Made by a program: the position numbers and the translations under genes. From NCBI RefSeq assembly GCF_012489685.1, contig NC_080042.1, forward strand, positions 19,792,150 to 19,856,149: a stretch of 64,000 nt of DNA. The letters are read 5' to 3'. Each line of letters opens with the position of its first letter. The stretch's first letter is position 1. The notes under the pieces are model-generated. The model saw only the letters and a program-made list of their open reading frames with translations, ran no database searches and was not told where the DNA came from. This document shows positions 38,760 through 49,038 of the stretch, one piece after another. This DNA comes from Lotus japonicus. Lineage: Eukaryota; Streptophyta; Magnoliopsida; Fabales; Fabaceae.

Positions 38760-41700
38760 ATTGCCTTAATCTTTACGGTTGTCATCTTCCGGTCTTAGCC
38801 CTCTCGCATTCGCTCTAGAATTAGGATTTTCGTTTTCTTTCTACCACCTCTTCAGATGCTTACGTTTTGATTCTGCAAGGCTTCAGTTTCCATTCCACCA
38901 CTTCTTCTACCCTCATTCATTCTGTTTCAATAATAAGGGAACGATGAAAACCCTTATATGTCCGCTGCATCAGAGAGATAGGTTCCGGCAGAGGACTCAA
39001 TTCTCCCATATACACCTCCGCCGCTTTGATCACCAAATCGCTGTCCACTCCACCCCGTTGAGATGTCTCCTTCGTCGTACCCAGGTTAGATCTCTGTAGG
39101 CATTCCCCCTTTTGTTGGATTGTCCCACTTTCAGAGTTTCAAGCTGTGACAAAATGTCGCCCTTCATGTTCGCCATGTTTCGTTTGCAATTAATGGTCAC
39201 TTGAGTTGCTATCCCTGTAACATCAATCTGCAGTGTGAATTTCCAACCGCTCTGTATTTTTTTCGTTATTATGTGACTCTTAAACCCTGATCTTTCGCTG
39301 TTGAAATTTCAGCTTAATTAAATCGGCGAGGAGTTGGACATGGAGGAGCAGGTCTTTCATATGCACTGTGTTGAAGTTGCCTCGCTTTCTGCTTGATTCG
39401 CTCGAAGGTACCACCAACACGGTAGAGGAGATGAAGCAGACCTTGCCCTTTTCACGTTTATTCTGCCTCTTTTGTTCATTGAATTTTCCTTTACCTGCAA
39501 AAACAATTTCCTTGCTCTCTATTTGGGAAGCATCAGGTTTGTGAAAAAAGTGGTTCTACTGATATGTGAATTAGCATAAAAAGAGGAAATTTTCAGGGAG
39601 GTGAATTCAATATGGCTGCACCAGTAAGAACCCTCCTAGGAAAAAAAATGAACAAACAATTGATTGGAAAAAGGATGATACCCCTTTGCACTCTACAGCA
39701 AGATTTATGTCTATTTTATATCCATGTAGATTCAGATCAGGCTAATAACGCAGCACAACAGGTATGTAATTTTCAAATTCTATTAATGCCATGGTTCAAC
39801 GTTTTCTTTGGCATCCGTTTCACCTTATGCGATTTCTCTTGATTCATATACAATTGCTTACAATGACTTCTGATACATTCGTGTTTCAGCAGGCTTATCA
39901 TTATTTTTGTTTTTTGAACCGTGTTGGCATACTGAACTATTCTTTGGTTTCCCTTTTGTGGCATTGTTTATTTGTTCATAAATTTAATTTCAGCTTTCAT
40001 TGTTTGTTTAATCAAATCATAATCGCAATGTGAAGCCTGATGCTACACAAGTAAAGAAAATGTCCAAAGTTGCTTCCAACCCAAGTTTGTTGTGTTCGAT
40101 TAAGGTCTCCTATTTGATACTCACACATTGGTCAGTTTTTCTTATCTTATCTCAAAGTACATATGTTGTGTTGTTTCATGTCTCAGGTTCTCAAGAGATG
40201 AACATATCTGCATGTACACCAAACTCTACTAAACAAGGTTAATACTTAATAATTTTCTTGGTGATATTTACATAATGCTAATATTTAGTCTTTAGTGATG
40301 ACACTTTGAAAGGGTAGATTTTGGTACAGTATTTGGAACTATGATATCAGAGATGAACTCATATGGTAGAGTATTTGGAACTATGATCCCCTGCAAAATT
40401 TTATGCTTATCCAGGTCTTTTGCTGATGGGTTTCCAAATTTATTTATAAGTAATGCAGAAGAGCTGTGTGGTCAACATGCTGCATTTTTGGCATCACTTA
40501 GCTCCCCCGCCAAGGCTTTGAACAATTTTCTGACATATGCCTTCAGCTTTGCAAGGATACTGTCAAATATTCTCAACATCATTTATATGACAGCTAGATG
40601 GCTTTATATGCACTAGAGAGAGTATGAGAAATATTGATGTCAAATAATTAAGAGAAAATAAAACTATCATTAATGAGTCTTTCAAGGTTTACCCAATATC
40701 CATAATAATCATATTCAGTTTCTAAAACCTCTTCATTTTTTGCCTCAGGTCTGTATCTAATAATTTCTTTTGATAATTTTCCCTAATTTTTTTGATAATT
40801 TTATTCTGACAGATAGTGGAAAACTTGAGCCTATTTCCACGCCCTTCTTCACTAATTCGATGATGAACATGATGAAGTCGTAGTTGTAACTCTGCTAATG
40901 TTCTCTCTATTACCTTCTTTGGTGCCTGCCTTCTGCATTATCTGTTGTCCTCTCCTTTCTGTTTTTTGTTTTGTTTTGTTTCCTGTTTCTACACAACTGA
41001 TTTTATGCATATTTGTTGATGAAGGTAGCCTACAATCTTATCTATTTCTTTGGTTTTGATTGATATTATACCTTTTGTCGATTAACCTTGAGGGTGATGG
41101 CGCAGTCAGTGTTGAAGCTTTCATCGCTAAAGCATCATTCTTGGCTAGCAAATGTGAAGTACTGAATCTAAAGTATAAGGTTTGCTATTCCAAGTGCTTT
41201 TTATTATTTATAGGATTTCCTTCTCTTTATTTTCCTTTGTTTCCATTTGTATCACATATATATTGGATCACTTTCTTTTGTTTTTCCCTTATTCGATGCT
41301 TCATTGTTCTGTTTGTGCTTCTCTGGGAATTTTCCGAAATTTCCAACCAAAATTGAAAGTGAGTAAAACTTATCTTCCTCTGTTTTTATGTGCCGTACAT
41401 ATTTTGTCTTTCTTCCCTCACTGTGTTTGTTGTTCTTCGCTGTGTTCCTTCGCAACTATTGTGTCTGAAATTGAAACCCTTTGCCGCTTTAAAATTCTGC
41501 AAGTGTTTCTTCTCTTTCTATGCCCATTTCCACTTTCACCCTTAATTTCAGGTGGATAATCACTATTCTGATTTTGTCCGTTACAAACCATTTGGACTTC
41601 GGTTGCTTCTTTCACGCCGCAAATAATGCCAGGTAGAGCTTATGTTGTTAACCTCCCTTTGAACCTTCATTCATGTCATTCCTTTGTGGAACCAAAACAC

Positions 41701-42010
41701 TATTTTCTCTTCTTTTTATGTTTTTCTTGGCTGAATTTTTTATGGGGAGCATGTCATGTTAACATCTTACTTTTGTGGAGCTATATTATGGCATGCCATT
41801 TTTTGAAATTTTAAGTTTCATCAGTATTCTACTGCTTTTATGAGTGAATTACTTGTCTTTTATGTGAATTATTTGTCTTTTATGAATTTATTCTAACGCC
41901 AACGATGTACCTTCTACTGGAAATAGAGAGTACAATTCTATGGAAGACGTTCCCAAAAAGCCAGGCAAATGGCTCGCCCCTCCCCTTCGCTCCTCTCATC
42001 GCATTGGATG
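38760..42010 (+). other. patchwork of exon-like pieces, possible captured or decayed genes
   Basis: Several short open pieces with splice-like borders occur. One is 38944-39083 (MKTLICPLHQRDRFRQR), basic and transit-peptide-like, followed by CCAGGTTAG. One is 41088-41180 (GDGAVSVEAFIAKASFLASK), ending at AAG|GTTTGC. One is 41895-42010 with KKPGKWLAPPLRSS. A PRPP synthetase piece lies at 40415-40616. The pieces do not join into one frame. This could be a transposon carrying several gene fragments, but no ends were identified. Confidence 0.35.
40415..40616 (+). pseudogene. ribose-phosphate pyrophosphokinase (PRPP synthetase) fragment
   Basis: PRPP synthetase makes the ribose donor for nucleotide synthesis. 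After a TATCCAG acceptor the frame reads [20 protein letters not shown], then [12 protein letters not shown], matching plant PRS3/PRS4-type enzymes (family RGQHVAFLASFSSPA). After unrelated residues it returns with [11 protein letters not shown], corresponding to a region about 40 residues further on, so there is an internal deletion. It ends at a TAG. Only about one sixth of the enzyme is present. Confidence 0.78.
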
Positions 42011-42654
42011 AAGGGCTGTTATTTATTTCTTATGCTTTTGATCTAGGTGTAATGCTCATGAACTTCATGTAAGGGCCACTAAGAACACATGAGTTAGTGT
42101 TTGAATCTTTCATGCTTTATTTTTATTTTGTTATATTTTTTGGAGTGATTGTAATTTTGATTTTGGATTTTAGATATTGAATTGGTTAGTACTATAGACA
42201 TCAAATTTTTGGTTCAAGTTGTACTCTTTGTGCTTTCGTTGTCCTTTTGTGGTTCTAAATATTGTTTTTTCAATTTAAGCATAATAAATGAAAATTTAAA
42301 TGTTATGGAACTTTTAAAAAAAATTATGGAAATTGTTTTTGGGAAAATTTAAACATATTGAAACTAAAATAAGATATTGGCATCCCAATTTATATTTTAA
42401 TTTGAGTAATGTAAATATGGGTTCACACAATTGAACTGACTTTAGGTTCCAGATTTAAATCTCACATCCCCATAAATTGAGGGTTCGAATTCCCCTCGGG
42501 TTGGAAAATTTCAGCTGGTGGGCAACCCTCCTCGGAGAGATCCATCAGTGCTCCTACCTATGAGTGGGCCTTTGTCGGCCACCCCAACATGCATGCCACT
42601 ATGATGTGTTTTCTCTTCATTCTATCATTTTCATAAATAAAAAATGAGAAAAAG
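42011..42654. other. intergenic; SINE-like remnant at about 42456-42600
   Basis: The segment around GAGGGTTCGAATTCCCC (B-box-like) and CCACCCCAACATG looks like an old tRNA-derived repeat, but its A box and tail are unclear. The rest is AT-rich with nothing supported. Confidence 0.35.
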
Positions 42655-42819
42655 TTTGATACACCGACGGTGTAAAGTTTTTTTACACCGTCAACCAATC
42701 AGATTTTAAAGATGTGAGAAAATCTCTCTTTTTATTTAATTTCATTAATTGACATGACACATCTTTGAAATCTGATTGGTTGACGATGTAAAAAAACTTT
42801 ACACCGTCGGTGCATCAAA
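42655..42819. mobile_element. fold-back MITE with arms of about 62 bp
   Basis: The left arm 42655-42716 (TTTGATACACCGACGGTGTAA...) pairs with 42758-42819 (...TTACACCGTCGGTGCATCAAA) over nearly its whole length with few mismatches. Each arm contains a smaller palindrome (GACGGTGTAAA...TTTACACCGTC). Confidence 0.85.
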
Positions 42820-42932
42820 ATTAAACTCATAAAAAATTGAGTAATTGAAAAAATTATTGAGATAATGTTGTAAATTAATTGAAGGTTAATGAGGAATCAT
42901 AAGAATAAAGAATGGAAGAGTCATGCATAATA

Positions 42933-43158
42933 CTCCCTCCGTTTCAAAATATTAAGAAATGCAATTAATGTCGTTAATTTTTTAAAACATATAATTAGTT
43001 TCTCTACTTTTTAATATCGTTAACTCTTCATTTATTCTTCTTATATGAGCATTATATGTAAAAACATCAATTAATGTTCTATTGAAATTATAAGTGGACA
43101 GTTATTGTGAAACAAACTTTTTCTTCATAAGTTGACAATTATTAGAAAACGGAGGGAG
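42933..43158. mobile_element. Stowaway-like MITE (Tc1/mariner)
   Basis: The ends CTCCCTCCGTTTC and GAAAACGGAGGGAG are inverted, with TA on both sides (42931-42932 and 43159-43160), the typical mariner target. Confidence 0.85.
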
Positions 43159-43929
43159 TATATGATAGCCAGGCTATTCGTTTTCAAAAAGTGTAACGGT
43201 TGAAATTATTTATTTTTTCAACTGATTTTCCTTTAAATACAATTTAAACCTCACACAGAAACAATAACTTTTAATTACTCCCTTCATTCTAAAACTATTG
43301 TAGTTTAATTGTATGCACGAAGTTTAAGAGTTCATTAATTATTATTATAATTTGACTGAAACACCCTTATTTAATATGAGTTATATGAAACACCATTTTT
43401 TATGGCATATGAAACACCCTCTATGATAATGGGTATGTTAAGAAATGCATGATTATTTCACTTCAAAGTGTCCATAATCACCCTGTGTACATTATTATTT
43501 CGTTTAGCTCAAAACACTAATTTACATTGATTTTAAAAGTAAATTCTCATCTAATTTAATTTGAATTTGAAAATATATCTATTTTAAAATTAAATATATA
43601 GATAATTTATGATTTAAATTTTAAACCAATTAGAATTAATTATTTTTAATATATAGATTATTTCTCTTTTATTTTAGATTATTTCTATTTAATAATGAAT
43701 TTATAGATTACTTTGATTTAAATTGTGAATTAAATTGATTATTAAGGAATTTTTTTGAAAGTAAATATATAGATTATTTTAAATTTTAATTTAAATTTTA
43801 AAAGTAAATTGTGATCTAAATTGGTCATCATACAACAATTATGACAGCCTAGATGATATCAACACATCAAAGTTTTAAACACAATTAATTCTTCAGGTTT
43901 GTCTAATCATCAATTAAGGCTCAAAATTA
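43159..43929. other. AT-rich intergenic, no gene seen
   Basis: No coding region. A partial Stowaway-like end (TTACTCCCTTCATTCTAAAAC) lies near 43276 without a partner. The Helitron whose helicase remnant follows probably begins within or before this stretch. Confidence 0.4.
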
Positions 43930-44350
43930 GTGCTTCCGTAATGCTTCTAAGAAACATTGACCAATCAGTTGGAACGTGTAATGACACACGTTTGATTATT
44001 ACTCAAATGAGAACATGTTTTGGAAGCAAATGTTATATCTAGAACAAATGTCAGACAAATAGTGTTCATACCAAGATTAACAATAACTCCACAGATAGGA
44101 GAAGTCCTTTTAAATTTCAAAGGAGACAATTTCCTCTAACACTCTCTTTTGTCACGACAATAAACAAAAGTCAAGACAATCATTAAAAAAGGTGGAGTTA
44201 TATTAGCAAAAATCAGTGTTTCAACATGCCCAACTATATGTAGCATTCTCTAGAGTCATGTGTCGTAGAGGATTAAAAAACCTAATTTGTGATAGTGATG
44301 ACACAATTCTCATAGCACTTCAAATATAGTTCACTAAGAATTCTTTCGCA
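43930..44350 (+). pseudogene. Helitron Pif1-type helicase, C-terminal remnant
   Basis: Reading across frames, VMLLRNIDQSVGTCNDTRLI and ITQMRTCFG match the C-terminal helicase part of plant Helitron Rep-Hel proteins, which unwind donor DNA in rolling-circle transposition. Further words (SPFKFQRRQFP, LSFVTTINKSQ) appear in another frame. Stops and frameshifts are frequent and the Rep domain is absent. Non-functional. Confidence 0.65.
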
Positions 44351-44730
44351 ATGTCAGGAAATGTGGATCAATACATTCTTAGTTTTATTTTAATGTAATT
44401 ATTTTAATTACAAAAAAAAGAAGAATTCATGTATATTTTTAGCACATATGTTACTTCAACTCCCTTAAAACTATTTAATAAATATAAAAAATCATAAATC
44501 GAGCATTTAGGAAAACAAAGACAAATGATTAAAAAGAAGAGCAACTAAAAAAAAAACAAAAACAAACAATTAGTACAAAAAAAAACTTAAAATTTTATAA
44601 ATTTTTATATTTAAAATAAATTTATTCTTTTAATCCATAAAATATCTTTAAAAAAACAAATTTTAAAACAGAATCTTACAAAAAAACAAAAATGAATATC
44701 CCCGTGCATCGCACGGGTAAAAGATACTAG
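43930..44730 (+). mobile_element. decayed Helitron with helicase remnant and 3' terminus
   Basis: The 3' end is the hairpin CCCGTGC-AT-CGCACGGG (44701-44717) followed by CTAG at 44727-44730 and a T. Just upstream lie remains of a Pif1-like helicase, so this copy descends from an autonomous Helitron. The 5' end was not found; the left limit given is only the start of the recognisable coding remnant. Confidence 0.6.
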
Positions 44731-44757
44731 TGCATGATATTAAGGAAACAATGACAT

Positions 44758-44859
44758 CTCCTATTAATAAAAGGAGAGGGAGGCCTCCTAAGAAGCATGG
44801 AGGGAGTGTGTCGATGGGTGGCTCGAGGAGGGGTCGTCCCAAAGGGAGTAAAAACTAAC
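44758..44859 (+). other. AT-hook-like open piece between two Helitron ends
   Basis: It encodes PINKRRGRPPKKHGGSVSM followed by GGSRRGRPKGSKN and a TAA at 44857-44859. It contains two R-G-R-P cores, the minor-groove-binding AT-hook motif. It has no start of its own and is probably the 3' end of a captured or Helitron-linked gene. The remaining sequence to 45121 is AT-rich and empty. Confidence 0.4.
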
Positions 44860-45132
44860 CAACGACTTCGCGTGTTTCTGAGTTTCATTTTGATCCGATT
44901 TAAATTAAAATATCTTACGTAAAATTATCATCTAAAGAATTTTTCTCAATTAACATTAACATGTTTTATTTAAAAAAAATAGATTTTTTTTTTAAAAATA
45001 CGAATATATAATATGAAAAAAAAAACATAAAATATATATTTCTAACAACTATTTTTACATTTTTTAATTAAAATTAGAAAAAATTTCAAAAATATAATAT
45101 TACATAAAATTTAAATTTTATATCACAAAAGT

Positions 45133-45163
45133 CACCCGTGCATTGCACGGGTTACTTCGCTAG
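45133..45163 (+). mobile_element. Helitron 3' terminus
   Basis: The hairpin ACCCGTGC-AT-TGCACGGGT followed by CTAG at 45160-45163 abuts a sequence that exists uninterrupted at 35832, which fixes the right edge. The 5' edge is unknown; it may include the AT-hook piece. Confidence 0.7.
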
Positions 45164-45205
45164 TTAAGAAATGAAAGGAGTATCTAAAACTAGTTTTACT
45201 TTATA

Positions 45206-45501
45206 CTCCCTCCGTTTCCTATTATAAGTCACATTTTTTGAAAATTTTTTGTTACAAAATATAAGTCACTTTCTAATATCTAGGAAGCATTAAATAATTT
45301 TTTCCAAGTTCACCCTCATATTTAATATGAAAGAGATGATAAACTTTAGAAGTATTAACTTGGAGAGAGAAAATCATAGGAAAGTAAATAAGGGTAATCT
45401 AGGAAAGTAAATCATTTTTTTTACAAATTTATTACTAGTAACTACTTTTCTTAATCTAAGAGAATTAGTTATTTGTGACTTATATATAGGAACGGAGGGA
45501 G
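45206..45501. mobile_element. Stowaway-like MITE
   Basis: It starts CTCCCTCCGTTTCCTATTAT and ends with the inverted ATATAGGAACGGAGGGAG, with TA at 45204-45205 and 45502-45503. It interrupts the 104-bp segment shared with 35.8 kb. Confidence 0.88.
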
Positions 45502-45689
45502 TACTATACAAACAAATTCACTTTTTTAAACCTACTTTTATATCATTTATAAATACAATTTTATTATATCAAACTTCATGATGTCAACCATAATTTTATT
45601 CAATGGTAATCCAAATTTACTCAAGCCCACTTTGACCAAAAAGTTGGCTTAATACATGGGATAAAGATAACATGCCACCATTTTAAGTT

Positions 45690-45900
45690 CTAATCGACGC
45701 ACATTTTATTAGACACCTACTTAGTAATTGTTTTAGATCAATATTAATACACACCTCATTTTCAAAACACTTTATTTCCACCCATTTTTATTTCTATCTC
45801 TCTTCTCTCATCATGTATCACATCTTATACTTTATTTCTCTTACTTTTCATTTTCTTCCTATCTTTCTTCATTCCACCTTTAAGAGAGGTGTGAAAGAAA
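45690..45900. repeat. MITE-like repeat related to 21.7 kb
   Basis: CT-rich sequence (ACACACCTCATTTTC... to CTTTAAGAGAGGTGTGA) similar in inverted orientation to 21725-21935. Confidence 0.45.
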
Positions 45901-45992
45901 AATTATTTGTTTTTGATTGCCACAAAATCTACTAACAATCAAAATCACTTATTAAATTTTGAAATAAGAAATTATGTTCTGAATATAGAAAT

Positions 45993-45994
<2 letters not shown>

Positions 45995-46061
<67 letters not shown>
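45995..46061. repeat. (TA)n microsatellite, about 33 units
   Basis: Uninterrupted TA dinucleotides. Confidence 0.98.
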
Positions 46062-46063
<2 letters not shown>

Positions 46064-46615
46064 AAAACTGAGAAATCCATTGACAATGTTCATGTTTGTA
46101 CAAGCAAGAGTTTGAGTTTTAACTTCAAGTCGCTTGTCAAATAACAACGGCTACACGCGGATCTTGAAAAAGTTATATTAATATTAACACTCATTGATCG
46201 TATAAAGTATAAACTACAAAGTTAGGACAAAAAACGAAAATACATAATTGAAGTCAATGAGTAAGAATGTTTAAAAACTCTTTAAAATAATTCTACGTAG
46301 AAAACTAACACCAATTAAAAAGAGAAACTATGTGAAAGAGAGTTTTTACTTAGGATTATTTTAAAGAGAGTTTTTAATTGAAGTCGATCAATTCATTGTT
46401 AATTGATTTAAAGAGAAATTTTAGAAGTATGTACTAAAATTGATTTAAAGAGAAACTAGGTGAAATTAAGAAATTGATCGTTGAACTTGAAACCTCAAGT
46501 TGTGAGAGTAAGAACGTTTCCACCAAGGTTTTAGCCCCCACGTTGAGTTGCCAAACATGCTTCAAATTCAAAGACCGGAGGTTTGACTGAATGAAAACTT
46601 GAGAATTATGAGCTT

Positions 46616-46623
46616 TATAAATA
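46616..46623 (+). promoter_or_regulatory. TATA box of the small two-exon gene
   Basis: TATAAATA lies 134 bases before the start codon, leaving room for a leader of about 105 nt. Confidence 0.55.
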
Positions 46624-46756
46624 CCATAGAATCATCAATACCAAGCAAAGCATAAAGCATATACAGAACAATTTTTAATCAGCTAGCTAGCTAGCTAGAG
46701 ATCTAAATAAAGGAAGTGATTAATTATTACAAGTTAATTTTTTTGAGTCTAACAAA

Positions 46757-47084
46757 ATGGTTTCATGGTTTGATTACTTTGTTTCAATGAACATTGGCAA
46801 CATGCTAAAGCGTCTTTTGAGTACTAATGATAAGCCTCAACCTCAGCCTGATCACCACGCATCCAACCCAGCTCGTAAGTGCAAATTTTGTTCTCTGCTT
46901 TCATTTCATGGATTCAATTTCAGTTGTGAATGTATGTACTAGCTAATTGCTCACATATATGTTTTTTCATTTGGTAAGAATTATTTGTGTAGAAATTGAA
47001 ATTTATGGTTTGTTAATTCCTTATGAATTTGCAGCAGTTACCAATATTGGAGTACGAGATTATCCACGGGGACACAATTATTGA
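46757..47084 (+). CDS. small two-exon protein gene, 55 aa, family unknown
   Basis: Exon 1 46757-46874 ends C|GTAAGT, a strong donor; exon 2 47035-47084 follows TTTGCAG and ends TAT TGA. The product starts MVSWFDYFVSMNIGNMLKRL and ends GVRDYPRGHNY. The N-terminal 20 residues could form an amphipathic helix (W, F, Y, F, V, M, I, M, L spaced with K and R), followed by a P/Q/H-rich linker. The acceptor is a tandem CAGCAG, so a one-residue-shorter product is possible in the same frame. There is a TATA box upstream and no stop within. No signal peptide is evident. I do not recognise it; chance is possible at this length, but the splice sites, TATA box and non-repetitive flanks favour a real gene. 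Confidence 0.55.
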
Positions 47085-47480
47085 AAAGGATTAAGCAACA
47101 ACGAGTCAACAGCAAAGACCACTCCTCCTGTGATCATTGTTTAAGTGTTATACATACATATATAGCTATGTAATTAAATTAAAGTTTAGTTATGAATTCC
47201 CTGTTAAGATTTTAGTTTCTATTATTGAAATTATTGAAATGAATGTGTACTCTGTTTTACTGTTAGTGTTAATTTAGAGAAAGAATTTGATGGATAATTT
47301 CTGATTCAGAATGTGAAAGAACAAGATTAAATTAATGGAATAACTTTTGTATGTGACCCATTTTTGGATAAATTTCAGAGTGAAACGTTGAAGAAAACAT
47401 GACAAAAAAACTTAAAAATTTGAGTGTTAACTGTTTATCAACAGAGACAAAATAAAAAAAAATGAAAAAAAATTTTAAAA

Positions 47481-47552
47481 CGCCGTTGCCGGGGATCGAA
47501 CCCGGGTCACCCGCGTGACAGGCGGGAATACTTACCACTATACTACAACGAC
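47481..47552 (-). tRNA. tRNA-Asp (GTC)
   Basis: The minus-strand sequence begins GTCGTTGTAGTATAGTGG and ends CCGGCAACGGCG. The acceptor stem (GTCGTTG with CAACGGC, one G-T pair), D arm, anticodon loop CTGTCAC with anticodon GTC, and T arm GGGTTCGATCCC are all intact. 72 nt and intronless, with no encoded CCA. A T run follows on the minus strand (47480-47461), the Pol III stop. A nuclear cytosolic tRNA. Confidence 0.97.
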
Positions 47553-49038
47553 TTAATTGATGGAACTGTGCTACAGAATCGGAATATCTATTTATGTTTA
47601 TGCCATCTGTTGAATAGTTATAAAATTTCCACTAACCAACAACAAAATTGTTATTTACTTATTTGTGGATTAAAACATGACATGTATAACAATTTATGCA
47701 TGTAAGTGTGCGTTTGGAAAAATGAATTAATTAAGCACTTATTCATTAACTATTTTAAGAAGTGTATTGAAATAAGGTGAAAACAAGCTATAAATAAGCA
47801 TAAGCTCATAATAATTTATGAAAATAAACTCAAAGCAATTTAATTAAAATATTATAAACTATTTACATAAGCTCTATCAAACACTTGCATGTAGTCGTGG
47901 ACATACACAAAATGACTCCAACCTTGGACAAAGTACTAGTCGCATGCCCGATTGTTGCAACCAGGGTCGCGGCGGGACGACGCTAAAATGTTTAGAAATC
48001 AGAAGAGTTACTACCAGTGTTTTTGAAGCGGGAAAACGTCAAAAAACCCGTAGAGAACTGATCTTCGCAATCAGAGCTGGATATGAGAGTCGATTACGCG
48101 TAGGGAAGGTACTAGCACCCTACGACGTTCGTTTATAAACAGTTGCCTCTAATTAATTGTGTAAAACATATTGGCTTTTAAAATACTTATTTCACCACAA
48201 GAAAATATTTATTAATTTAATTATATATCTTAATAACGAAACTTAATTAAGAAAGGGAAAATAAATTATTTACAAGTTGGACCTGACAAGTCTTAGAGAC
48301 TTGCGCCTACAAATCCCCCTTTGTGCAGTGTGTCTTCAAGGCCACGTAATTCTTAGGGTTTAAATAGATTTTTAAATTGGGGTGCCTAACGAGAATCGCG
48401 TCCCGACTTACTTATTCTCTTTAGAGAGACATCAAGGTAACGTAGTTCTGATGAAAGCTTGAAAAAGCTTAAAGCATGAGCTTGACTAAGAATGCTTGAA
48501 GAATATTGATTATGAAAGACTTGAAGAAGTCGGAGCTTGACCATGAATGCTTGAAGAAACTTGATTAGGAAAGACTTGAAGAGGTAAGAGTTTGTCTTTG
48601 AAAAGCTTGAAGAAGCAAGAGGGAATTATGACGTTTTAGATTTTAATGATAAAGAAAATACTTGGTTGTGTTTTGTTTATATTTTATCATAATTTTGGAG
48701 ATTGGACATTTATTTAGTAGCAAAAATGTTATCTCAAATTGATTAGCATTCTATATTTAGTTTGAAACCTAGACATTAGTGAATTTTATTATTTAATTTT
48801 AATTTGAGATTTAGAAGATTGAATTTTATTATTACAGGAGAGAGATAGACAATATGCTTAATATTTATTTATTTAATTTTTAATAAAAGAATCTGATCAT
48901 TTTAAAAAAAAAGAGAAACAGACACGGTGCTGGAAAGTGAAAAAACGAATAAGGAACCAAAGTTGCAAAACTGGGACCAACGACAGATGCAAACGGTGAA
49001 GGGGGCGAGAAACGTGATCTGAGTCGTCCGGCCATGCC
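47553..49038. other. no gene; unclassified repeat-like sequence
   Basis: The part at about 47935-48440 is less AT-rich, with CGGGACGACG and CGCGTCCCGACT words, and looks like part of a retroelement. At 48450-48610 an imperfect unit around GACTTGAAGAAG/GCTTGAAGAA recurs five or six times. No coding region, LTR ends or primer site could be confirmed. Confidence 0.35.

Noticed and set aside
45932..46147. Minus-strand open frame with an Ile-Tyr repeat
   Set aside because: It is the (TA)n microsatellite read as codons.
47332..47538. Minus-strand frame beginning MVSIPACHAGDPGSIPGNG
   Set aside because: It is the tRNA-Asp gene translated; the structure and anticodon show an RNA gene.
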